DNA from: JAGLTZ01 sp964637695
GTDB lineage: Bacteria > Blakebacterota > Blakebacteria > Blakebacterales > Blakebacteraceae
Length of the DNA stretch: 19,720 bases
Assembly (NCBI GenBank): GCA_964637695.1
Contig: CAZWVF010000049.1
Coordinates: 1-19,720, forward strand
Direction: 5' to 3'
In this document: positions 13,176 to 19,720 of the stretch, in pieces
Position numbering within the stretch: position 1 is the first letter of the stretch
How the letters are laid out: every line of letters starts with the position of its first letter
The notes under the pieces: model-generated
Databases searched by the model: none
Told to the model about the DNA's origin: nothing
Seen by the model: only the letters and a program-made list of their open reading frames with translations
Program-made: the position numbers and the translations under genes

Positions 13176-14433
13176 CTGCACTCTCCTCCATCAGATGTAC
13201 TCTCAACTACACCCCGGCAGGATGATCACAGGCTTTCTGTCGTTTGTTGCCCTGTTTCTTCTCGCGATTCCAGTTTTTGCATCCTCTCCGCTGCCGACTC
13301 AAGATCCCACCAGAGCACCAATTCCGTTTGAGGCACTGCTGGCCAGAGGGCAGGCCAGTGCCGTCAGGGTACTGGCTCATATGAGGATAGAGATGCCCGG
13401 TATGACCAAGAGAACCGGGAGGGAAGGCAGACGAGAGATTAACATACTCAATATCGGATCGGGTGTCAGGTTCGGCGTATCCAACCGGGTTCTGACTGCA
13501 CTGGCAATCGTGGCCGGTTCCGATTCGATAGAAGTGCTGGTGGGCAACAGAGTTGTGCCTGCGGACCTTATGGGTGTGGATCCCTTTACCGGACTGGCTC
13601 TTCTGTCGGTAAACGAACTTCTGACCAGCAATCAACCGCCTCAGCCTGCAACCGAACCCAGTGCAGCCGGTGACGTGGTGCTGCTCGCCGATCCTCTGGG
13701 TGTAAGGACGATCCTTCACGGAGGTGAAGTGAAAACGGTGCTTCCCACCGGACTGATCGTAACAACCCTTCCTGTTTACGGAGGTCTGAGCGGAGCGCCC
13801 CTGTTGAATCCGGATGGCGAGGTTGTGGGAGTGATCGCTTTTTCAGGCAGCCCGGAACCGGGTCAGACGGGCAAGGGCAATGCCGTCGCCGTAACGGCAG
13901 ATCTGGCGACTCACGTAGCTACCGAACTGGAACGATTCGGTCGGGTTCGCTGGGGTTACTTCGGAGCGGAAATGGACCCCGGCAGCGGTGACAAAATAAC
14001 GCTGCTGAACGTCGACGAGGGTGGTCCGGCACAGCTTGCCGGACTGCAGCGAGGAGATACGATCACCCATTACGGCGGCGAAGTGCTTGAAGATCCTGTA
14101 CACATGCGGGAACTCGTATTGAAATCAGTTCCCGGTACCGCAGTTCCGGTCAAAGTGATGAGGGATACTCTCGAGCTTGAAGTGACCCTGATGGTCGGTG
14201 ATCGCAGGTCGGGTATGCCCGGCGCACAGGCCGGCGGCATGGAAATGCGCATTGCAGGCGACCTTGCGGCGATAGCACGATGGCATGAACTGGTTGAGGG
14301 ATTCAACAGGTTGTTCAATATGCCGGGTTTCGACCAGGTAAGGTCGAATATGAGCTCTCTGATTACTCGTCTGGAGCAGGATCTGTACGAACTGGAACTG
14401 GCGTCGACAAAAGGAATACCGCCTCCCGACTGA
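13159..14433 (+). CDS. HtrA-like exported PDZ protein with degenerate catalytic triad (probable pseudoprotease)
   Basis: The 424-residue protein has a signal sequence ('FLSFVALFLLAIPVFA'), then a trypsin-like fold resembling HtrA/DegS and a PDZ domain (about 260-345; 'GDTITHYGGEVLEDPVHMREL'). The usual T-N-x-H-V-V motif reads 'VLTALAIVAG', putting Ala116 where the catalytic His belongs. The usual D-P-x-T-D-L-A reads 'VDPFTGLALLSV', with Gly145 in place of the Asp. The nucleophile loop is kept as 'GGLSGAPLLNPDGEVVGV' (Ser211). Two of the three triad residues are therefore missing and normal proteolysis is unlikely. DegS-like proteins cleave anti-sigma factors, so a binding or sensing role next to this sigma/anti-sigma pair is plausible. 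The GTG at 13159 follows AAGGGGGG and overlaps the anti-sigma gene by 17 bases; ATG 13222 is an alternative that keeps the signal peptide. The C-terminal 60-70 residues look helical. Confidence 0.82.
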   Translation: MRCVFSCTLLHQMYSQLHPGRMITGFLSFVALFLLAIPVFASSPLPTQDPTRAPIPFEALLARGQASAVRVLAHMRIEMPGMTKRTGREGRREINILNIGSGVRFGVSNRVLTALAIVAGSDSIEVLVGNRVVPADLMGVDPFTGLALLSVNELLTSNQPPQPATEPSAAGDVVLLADPLGVRTILHGGEVKTVLPTGLIVTTLPVYGGLSGAPLLNPDGEVVGVIAFSGSPEPGQTGKGNAVAVTADLATHVATELERFGRVRWGYFGAEMDPGSGDKITLLNVDEGGPAQLAGLQRGDTITHYGGEVLEDPVHMRELVLKSVPGTAVPVKVMRDTLELEVTLMVGDRRSGMPGAQAGGMEMRIAGDLAAIARWHELVEGFNRLFNMPGFDQVRSNMSSLITRLEQDLYELELASTKGIPPPD

Positions 14434-14473
14434 TCTGTCCGGCCTTTGTCTTGACGGCCGCTCTGGCCTATGG

Positions 14474-14640
14474 CTAGTGTATCACTTCGTAATTACAGTG
14501 ATGTATCGAGAGCGCCGGGGCGTGCGGCCTGCAAGGCGCGAGGAGGAGGAATAGTGGTGACTATTGCGACGACGAGTAACGCAGTGGGCCGGAATGCATC
14601 GGCGATCGAATACCAGTGTAATTGCGGAACGGTGCACTAG
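14474..14640. repeat. MITE-like imperfect inverted-repeat element flanked by CTAG
   Basis: Two arms of about 32-35 bases (14474-14509 and 14606-14640) are imperfect inverted repeats. The outer six bases are CTAGTG and CACTAG, and the inner parts pair through GTAATTACA with TGTAATTGC and GTATCGA with TCGAATAC. CTAG occurs at both ends (14474-14477, 14637-14640), as a four-base target duplication would; IS5-group elements favour such targets. Inside the arms are three further small hairpins: GCGCC/GGCGC (14512-14516/14535-14539), AATAGT/ACTATT (14550-14555/14560-14565) and GCCG/CGGC (14588-14591/14600-14603). There is no credible coding frame. It could be a non-autonomous mobile repeat or a folded multibranched RNA in the leader of the following importer genes. 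It does not show B12-riboswitch core motifs. It occupies most of the 216-base interval between its neighbours. Confidence 0.55.
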
Positions 14641-14649
14641 TTTCGGTCT

Positions 14650-15585
14650 GTGAGATACATCAAGACCACGATAATGCTGCTGGCTGCAGCCGTTACGATT
14701 CTTCCCGGGTGCCAGCCCGATGCTCAACTTCCTGAGACCGCGGACTCCAACCGGAAGAAGACAGGGCCGTCCCGGATTGCCGTTATGGCACCAGCCGTTG
14801 CAGAGATTCTCGACGCTCTCGATGCCATCGACCTGATCGCTGCGATAGGGGACTTTGTTGAATGGCCTCTACAGATAACGACACTTCCGCGAATCGGAGC
14901 GTACGACAAACCGAACCTCGAACTTGTACTCAGACTCGAGGTCGATCTAATGATAACCGTCAGAAGCGATGCCGGTCGGAATACCAACCAGCGGATGCGC
15001 GATCTGGGTGTTGCCGTTCTGGAACTGGATACCGACACCTATGAAGGGGTACTGGAGTCGATGGAGATCGTCGGGGAGCTTGTCGGAAGGGAGGGTGAGG
15101 CCCGCAAGCTGGTTTCAGATATCAGGGATAGAATCGAGAAGGTAAGCGAACGCTCTTCGACAGCTGTGAGACGCAGTGTGCTCTTTGTGGTTGGACAGCG
15201 ACCGCTTTACGCTGCAGGCCCGGGCTCGCATATCGATCTGTTGATTAAAGCAGCGGGGGGCAGGAATATCTTTGCAGACGCCATGAGTCCGTACCAGCTG
15301 GTTTCGATGGAGGCGGCCCTCGAGAGGATGCCCGAAGTCATCATCGACGTCTCGGACAACAGGCCGGGTGCGATGAGAGGTGTGAAAAGCGGTTTCTGGG
15401 GACAGTGGAACTTTCTGCCGGCCGTCAGCCACAACCGGGTCTACTGGATAGATCCGCTGAGACTGGCAATTCCCGGACCCCGAATGCCGGAGATGGCGGA
15501 GCTGCTGGCAAAACTCATACACCCTGAGATCTTCGGAGCCGTATCGGACCGGGATCTGCAGTCCCCTGGCGGCGATGCCCGCTGA
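14650..15585 (+). CDS. BtuF/FepB-type ABC importer substrate-binding lipoprotein
   Basis: The 311-residue protein has a lipoprotein signal ending 'ILPGC' (lipidation Cys21) and a class III periplasmic binding fold (PF01497-type) from about residue 40. 'RIAVMAPAVAEILDALDAID' matches the family's opening strand and helix, 'PRIGAYDKPNLELVLRLEVD' matches the following segment, and 'AGGRNIFADA' and 'GPRMPEMAELLAKLIHPE' match the C-terminal lobe. Such proteins deliver cobalamin, heme or ferric siderophores to a FecCD-type permease, which follows here. The ligand cannot be decided from sequence. GTG 14650 is the only reasonable start, because an in-frame TAG lies at 14638-14640 at the end of the inverted-repeat element. 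No good ribosome-binding site precedes it. The 3' end overlaps the permease gene by 11 bases. Confidence 0.85.
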   Translation: MRYIKTTIMLLAAAVTILPGCQPDAQLPETADSNRKKTGPSRIAVMAPAVAEILDALDAIDLIAAIGDFVEWPLQITTLPRIGAYDKPNLELVLRLEVDLMITVRSDAGRNTNQRMRDLGVAVLELDTDTYEGVLESMEIVGELVGREGEARKLVSDIRDRIEKVSERSSTAVRRSVLFVVGQRPLYAAGPGSHIDLLIKAAGGRNIFADAMSPYQLVSMEAALERMPEVIIDVSDNRPGAMRGVKSGFWGQWNFLPAVSHNRVYWIDPLRLAIPGPRMPEMAELLAKLIHPEIFGAVSDRDLQSPGGDAR

Positions 15586-16609
15586 TCACCTCACAAAGGG
15601 CCGGGTAATCGGCTGGAGCGCTGTTCTGGGGATACTCCTGCTCCTTTGCATAACTGCAGCCGGAAATCTGGGTGCGGGAGATGTATCTCTCTTTCAGCTG
15701 ATATTCAGACCCGCTTCTCTTTCAGAAGTTGACAGGACCATACTTCTGGAGGTACGCCTGCCGCGTGTACTGCTGGCAGCAGTGCTGGGAGGTTCGCTGA
15801 CGGTGGCTGGTGTCGTTTTTCAGGCTCTGCTGCGCAATCCTCTGGCCGATCCCTATGTGCTGGGAGTATCGGGGGGTGCCAGCATCGGCGGTGTGCTGGC
15901 CCTTCTGATCGGATTCGGAGTCGGCGGTGGTCTCGCCGGAGAACTGGGTGTGCCTGGATTCGCGTTCCTCGGTGCGCTGGGCGCCCTCATACTGATCGAG
16001 AGGATCGCTACGATAGGCGGGCGATTCACGGTGCATACGATCCTGCTGACAGGAGTGATCTTCAACGCCTTCTGTGCTGCTCTTATCTATTTCATCCAGA
16101 GTGTTGCCTCGTTAGAGCAGCTTCACGCCATTGTTTTCTACCTTATGGGCAAGGTGCCCGATGAGTATGGATATCCGACAGTTATCGGTATAACAACCGC
16201 AGCATTGATAGTAACGGCGGCACTACTGGCGATGGCCAGGAATTACAATGCGTTGAGTCTGGGTGAGGAGGGGGCGCGGCAGGTCGGTGTTGAAGTGGAA
16301 CGCACGAAAAGGCTGACTTTCGTATTCGGTTCTCTCCTGACCGGCATGGCGGTCTCGATAGCCGGATTGATCGGTTTCGTGGGACTCGTTGTTCCCCACA
16401 TGCTTCGTCTTCTGCTCGGCTCAGATCACCGCCTGCTGATTCCGGCCGGATTTCTGGGAGGCGCCTCGTTCCTGGTGATGGCAGATCTTATGGCACGGGT
16501 GCTGGTATACCCGAATGAGATCCCGGTCGGGGTGGTAACCGCTCTGGTCGGAGGACCCTTCTTCCTCCTGCTGCTCAGGAGGAAAGGCGCCGATTATGGA
16601 TTCAACTGA
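15575..16609 (+). CDS. FecCD/BtuC-type ABC importer permease
   Basis: The 344-residue inner-membrane protein has about ten membrane helices and strong FecCD-family motifs: 'VRLPRVLLAAVLGGSLTVAG', 'VFQALLRNPLADPYVLGVSG', 'MARNYNALSLGEEGARQVGV' (the coupling loop region contacting the ATPase), 'AVSIAGLIGFVGLVVPHMLR' and 'LVYPNEIPVGVVTALVGGPFF'. It forms the transmembrane channel of the binding-protein-dependent importer for a corrinoid, heme or iron chelate. The ATG at 15575 lies 11 bases inside the binding-protein gene, with only a weak ribosome-binding site, so translational coupling is likely. The 3' end overlaps the ATPase gene by 14 bases; an AGGAGGAAAGG site inside this gene's last codons serves that next gene. 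Confidence 0.93.
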   Translation: MPADHLTKGRVIGWSAVLGILLLLCITAAGNLGAGDVSLFQLIFRPASLSEVDRTILLEVRLPRVLLAAVLGGSLTVAGVVFQALLRNPLADPYVLGVSGGASIGGVLALLIGFGVGGGLAGELGVPGFAFLGALGALILIERIATIGGRFTVHTILLTGVIFNAFCAALIYFIQSVASLEQLHAIVFYLMGKVPDEYGYPTVIGITTAALIVTAALLAMARNYNALSLGEEGARQVGVEVERTKRLTFVFGSLLTGMAVSIAGLIGFVGLVVPHMLRLLLGSDHRLLIPAGFLGGASFLVMADLMARVLVYPNEIPVGVVTALVGGPFFLLLLRRKGADYGFN

Positions 16610-17471
16610 TTATGGAATCGGTAACGGAAAGGAACCGGAGGTGACCGGCTTCAGGATCAAGGTCGAGGATCTCGGATTCTCCTACAATGAGTCCCCCATC
16701 CTCAGGGGGCTTTCCCTCGAGGTGAATCCCGGTGAAATCGTTGGTGTGATCGGACCGAATGGATCGGGTAAGACCACTCTGATAAAGGTTCTCTCAGGAG
16801 TGTTGAGAGGATATTCGGGCACAATAAAGTTTGGAGATGAGCATATCAGGGGTCTGACCCACTCGCAGCTGGCTAGAAAGGTCGCCGTAGTTCCACAGGA
16901 GACCCAATCTGCTCTCCCCTTCACGGCTCTCGAAGTGGTCCTGATGGGAAGGCATGCCTGCCGGAGCGGTCTCTCCTTCGAGACGGCTGATGACCTGGAA
17001 GTTGCACGGAATGCCCTCTCAAGAACGGGAGCCTCCCACCTGGGCATCCGCAATATCCAGCGGCTCTCTTCGGGTGAGAGACAGAGAGTTGTTTTCGCAA
17101 GGGCACTTGCCCAGCAGCCGGGCGCCCTCCTGCTGGATGAACCGACAAGCTTCATGGATATCCGCTACCAGGTGGAGCTCTACGATCTGGTCAGGGCGCT
17201 TGCGGCAGAGGAGGGGATAGCGGTTTTGACGACACTTCATGATCTCAATCTGGCTGCAGAGTACTGTGATCGCATCTACCTGCTTTCTCAGGGAAGCATC
17301 AGGGCCAGTGGTGATACCGACGAGGTGCTCAATTACACCAATTTGACAGAAGTATTCGAAACAGACGTCTACGTGGATACCAATGATCTGACTGGAAAAC
17401 TGATCGTAATTCCCCTTTCGGGTCGGGTGAGGGAGGAGATGAAGAGAAAGGGAGAGCCGCCCACCCGTTGA
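16596..17471 (+). CDS. BtuD/FecE-type ABC importer ATPase
   Basis: The 291-residue cytoplasmic ATPase powers the importer. Visible motifs are Walker A 'GPNGSGKTT' (53-61), Q-loop 'VVPQETQSALPFTALEVVLM', the signature 'LSSGERQRVVFARALAQQP' (157 onward; LSSGE where LSGGE is usual, a common variant), Walker B 'LLLDEPTSFMDI' (Asp181, Glu182) and H-loop 'LTTLHDLNLAAEYCDRIYLL'. The D-loop reads F-M-D rather than H-L-D. The order and sequence are those of ATPases for vitamin B12, heme and ferric siderophores. It starts at ATG 16596 within the last 14 bases of the permease gene. A C-terminal extension of roughly 35-40 residues after the ABC core is present, as in many members. The next gene begins 57 bases downstream. 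Confidence 0.93.
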   Translation: MDSTDYGIGNGKEPEVTGFRIKVEDLGFSYNESPILRGLSLEVNPGEIVGVIGPNGSGKTTLIKVLSGVLRGYSGTIKFGDEHIRGLTHSQLARKVAVVPQETQSALPFTALEVVLMGRHACRSGLSFETADDLEVARNALSRTGASHLGIRNIQRLSSGERQRVVFARALAQQPGALLLDEPTSFMDIRYQVELYDLVRALAAEEGIAVLTTLHDLNLAAEYCDRIYLLSQGSIRASGDTDEVLNYTNLTEVFETDVYVDTNDLTGKLIVIPLSGRVREEMKRKGEPPTR

Positions 17472-17528
17472 CACCCGCTCCATATCAGCGTTTCTTCCTA
17501 AATCACATCACAATCGGAAGCGATCCTA

Positions 17529-19720
17529 ATGCAGATGGAGAAGGCTTACAATCCGGGCGCCATTGAGGAGCTCTGGTACAAACGGTGGGAGGACGCCGGT
17601 GTGTTCGCACCCTCCGGCTCCGGCCGGGCATATTCGATTACGATCCCTCCGCCCAATGTAACCGGAATCCTGCACATGGGTCACGCCCTCGACCTGACAC
17701 TGCAGGATATACCTATCCGTTTTCAACGCATGATGGGAAAGAATACACTGTGGCTTCCCGGGACCGATCATGCCGGTATTGCCACACAGAATGTCGTGGA
17801 AAGGGCTCTTGTCGAGGAAGGAACCAGTAGAGAAGAGCTGGGACGTGAGGAATTTGTAAGGAGGGTCTGGCAGTGGAGGGAAGAATACGGCGGCACGATC
17901 ACGCAGCAGATACGCAGAATGGGCCACAGTGTCGACTGGAGCCGTGAGCGCTTCACGATGGACGAAGGTCTCTACAACGCTGTCACAAACGTATTCATAC
18001 ATCTGTACGAAAAGGGCTTGATCTACAGGGGACACTACATTGTCAACTGGTGTCCAGGCTGCCATACGGCTATTTCTAATGAAGAGGTGAAGCATATAGA
18101 CACGGATGGCCATCTCTGGCATATCCGTTACACCGGTTCAGATGGCGGTGAGGGTATTGTCGTCGCCACAACCCGGCCTGAAACGATGCTCGGGGATACC
18201 GCCGTAGCTGTTCATCCAGAGGATGAACGCTATGCCGATCTGATAGGAAAAACGGTCATTCTGCCCCTGTTGAACAGGGAGATTCCGGTTATAGCCGATG
18301 AGGCGGTTGACCGTCAGTTCGGTACCGGAGCCGTCAAGGTTACGCCCGCTCACGATCCGAACGATTTCGACATAGCCGGACGCAACGACCTGCCCTCCCT
18401 CATCGCGATCGACACTACGGCGGTGATAACTGAAGTCGGCGGACCTTACGCGGGAATGGACCGTTTCGATGCCCGCAGGGCGGTCGTAGACGACCTGGAA
18501 AAGGAAGGCCTGCTTGTAGGCGTAGATGATTACCAGCATGCGGTGGGCCACTGTCACAGGTGCAATACCTCAGTTGAACCGATGCTTTCCGACCAGTGGT
18601 TCGTGAAGATGAAGCCGCTGGCGGCGAAGGCACTCGAGAAACTGGAGCAGGGCGAGCCAAAGATACAACCTGCCCGCTGGCAAAAGGTATACCGTCACTG
18701 GCTCGAGAACATCCGGGACTGGTGCATAAGCCGCCAGCTCTGGTGGGGGCACAGGATACCTGTCTGGTACTGCGGCGATGAGGAGAAATCGCACCAGGTT
18801 GTTTCTGCCACCCGGCCTGATCATGCCTGTGCCGAATGCGGCAGCAATGGGTGGCGGCAGGACCCGGACGTGCTCGACACGTGGTTCTCCTCGTGGTTGT
18901 GGCCCTTCACTACGATGGGCTGGCCCGCCGAAACAGAGGACCTGAAGACTTTCTATCCTACAACCCTGCTTGTCAGCGGTTACGACATAATCTTCTTCTG
19001 GGATGCCAGGATGGTAATGGCTGGTCTTGAATTCACCGGCCGGGTTCCCTTCGAGACCCTCTATATCCACGGCATGATCCTCGATGAAATAGGCCGGCCG
19101 ATGAGCAAGAGCCTGGGCAACGGCATCGATCCGATCGAGATGCTGGAGAAATACGGAGCGGATGCGGTCCGTTACAGCCTGTGCAGCCTCACTACCGAGG
19201 GTCAGGATATAAAGCTGGCCGAGTCGAAGTTCGAGATGGGCCGGAACTTCGCCAACAAACTCTGGAATGCCTCCCGATTCGTGATGATGAATGTTGAGGG
19301 TGGTACTATCGCCGGAGGCGCGGTGGATCTCGATCTTGCGGACCGGTGGATCCTCAGCAGGTTCCAGCGTTGTGTAATCAACGTTACAGAGTACCTGGAA
19401 GGATTGAAATACTCCGACTGTGCGAAAGAGCTCTACTCCTTCGTCTGGAACGAGTTCTGCGACTGGTACCTCGAGTTCGTCAAGGAGAGGCTGGCTGACA
19501 GGGATTCAGATGATGCAGCAGCCGCAAGGGCGGTTCTCCTGCATCTGCTCGAAGGCATTCTCAGGCTCCTTCATCCCTGCATGCCGTTCGTAACAAGCGA
19601 GATCTGGCAGCGACTGGGCGAAGTGACCAGTGGTATGAAGGTCGATCTCGATATGCAGCCTTCGCCGTCCGTCAGGCAGATCGAGAGGGAAAAGGAATTC
19701 CTCCTTTCTGCGGAATGGCC
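17529..19720 (+). CDS. valS: Valyl-tRNA synthetase, C-terminus cut by window edge
   Basis: The frame runs 730 codons from ATG 17529 to the right edge with no stop; full-length enzymes are about 880 residues, so the C-terminal coiled-coil arm and part of the anticodon-binding region are missing. Class I signatures are 'PPPNVTGILHMGHAL' (HIGH-box equivalent H49-M-G-H52), 'WLPGTDHAGIATQ' (valine-specific) and the editing domain with 'ATTRPETMLGDTAVAVHPED' and 'GTGAVKVTPAHDPNDFDI'. 'WCISRQLWWGHRIPVWYC' and 'DVLDTWFSSWLWPF' also mark ValRS. The KMSKS loop reads 'RPMSKSLGN', with Pro524 in place of the first Lys; the more critical second Lys (Lys527) is kept. The start is supported by GGAAG about ten bases upstream; a second ATG lies two codons later. 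It probably has its own promoter, which could not be identified. Confidence 0.95.
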   Translation, partial: MQMEKAYNPGAIEELWYKRWEDAGVFAPSGSGRAYSITIPPPNVTGILHMGHALDLTLQDIPIRFQRMMGKNTLWLPGTDHAGIATQNVVERALVEEGTSREELGREEFVRRVWQWREEYGGTITQQIRRMGHSVDWSRERFTMDEGLYNAVTNVFIHLYEKGLIYRGHYIVNWCPGCHTAISNEEVKHIDTDGHLWHIRYTGSDGGEGIVVATTRPETMLGDTAVAVHPEDERYADLIGKTVILPLLNREIPVIADEAVDRQFGTGAVKVTPAHDPNDFDIAGRNDLPSLIAIDTTAVITEVGGPYAGMDRFDARRAVVDDLEKEGLLVGVDDYQHAVGHCHRCNTSVEPMLSDQWFVKMKPLAAKALEKLEQGEPKIQPARWQKVYRHWLENIRDWCISRQLWWGHRIPVWYCGDEEKSHQVVSATRPDHACAECGSNGWRQDPDVLDTWFSSWLWPFTTMGWPAETEDLKTFYPTTLLVSGYDIIFFWDARMVMAGLEFTGRVPFETLYIHGMILDEIGRPMSKSLGNGIDPIEMLEKYGADAVRYSLCSLTTEGQDIKLAESKFEMGRNFANKLWNASRFVMMNVEGGTIAGGAVDLDLADRWILSRFQRCVINVTEYLEGLKYSDCAKELYSFVWNEFCDWYLEFVKERLADRDSDDAAAARAVLLHLLEGILRLLHPCMPFVTSEIWQRLGEVTSGMKVDLDMQPSPSVRQIEREKEFLLSAEW

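Noticed and set aside
14440..14460. Intrinsic terminator after the HtrA-like gene
   Set aside because: The CGGCC/GGCCG hairpin has an 11-base loop and only a 5-bp stem, and is followed by GC-rich sequence instead of a T-run.
14434..14649. Cobalamin riboswitch ahead of the BtuFCD-like genes
   Set aside because: No B12-box or other recognisable cobalamin-aptamer core was seen; the interval is occupied by the CTAG-flanked inverted-repeat element.
17468..17503. Sigma-70 promoter for valS (TTGACA at 17468)
   Set aside because: No acceptable -10 box lies 16-18 bases downstream; the nearest, CTAAAT, is 24 bases away.

Overview
This looks like a chromosomal piece of a Gram-negative (diderm) bacterium. 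The evidence is an apolipoprotein N-acyltransferase, lipoprotein signal peptides, exported PASTA- and PDZ-type proteins, and a binding-protein ABC importer of the BtuFCD type. A DUF4837 lipoprotein beside a UMF1/Atg22-type transporter, together with long acidic tails on ribosomal proteins, suggests the Fibrobacteres-Chlorobi-Bacteroidetes (FCB) neighbourhood. That placement is inference. A run of exactly 100 N (3650-3749) shows this is a scaffolded draft assembly, probably metagenomic.

Layout. At the left edge (1-1082, minus strand) lies the N-terminal part of a DUF438-hemerythrin-PAS protein that runs off the window. Everything else is on the plus strand and densely packed. Positions 1179-1400 hold a decayed 3' piece of rsmB. 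A membrane-anchored PASTA protein (1397-2269) and rpe (2269-2937) follow. Then comes a decayed 5' stump of ffh (3007-3187) with an in-frame stop, abutting the classical cluster rpsP-rimM-trmD-rplS-rnhB (3188-6888). In that cluster rpsP has a long acidic tail built from 60-bp tandem repeats, with the assembly gap inside them. RNase HII is fused to a YraN/UPF0102 nuclease-like domain.

Next come a UMF1-type MFS transporter, a DUF4837 lipoprotein, an extended-SDR sugar-nucleotide epimerase and lnt (6888-12018). An ECF sigma factor, a zinc-finger anti-sigma factor and an HtrA-like PDZ protein follow (12026-14433). The HtrA-like protein has lost the catalytic His and Asp but kept the Ser, so it is probably a pseudoprotease. 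A 159-bp inverted-repeat element flanked by CTAG on both sides (14474-14640) sits between this group and an ABC importer (binding lipoprotein, FecCD permease, ATPase; 14650-17471). valS (17529 onward) is cut by the right edge.

How the genes work together. rpsP-rimM-trmD-rplS is a standard ribosome-maturation/tRNA-modification operon; ffh and rsmB are often found close to such genes, and here only fragments of them remain. lnt, the lipoproteins and the sigma/anti-sigma/pseudo-HtrA group form an envelope-biogenesis and probable envelope-stress block. The importer probably takes up a corrinoid, heme or iron chelate. Most junctions are overlaps of 1-17 nt, implying operon transcription and coupled translation.

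No clearly new defence or mobile system is visible. The most interesting items are the rnhB-yraN fusion, the pseudoprotease next to a sigma/anti-sigma pair, the CTAG-flanked inverted-repeat element, the two housekeeping-gene remnants and the repeat-expanded S16 tail.
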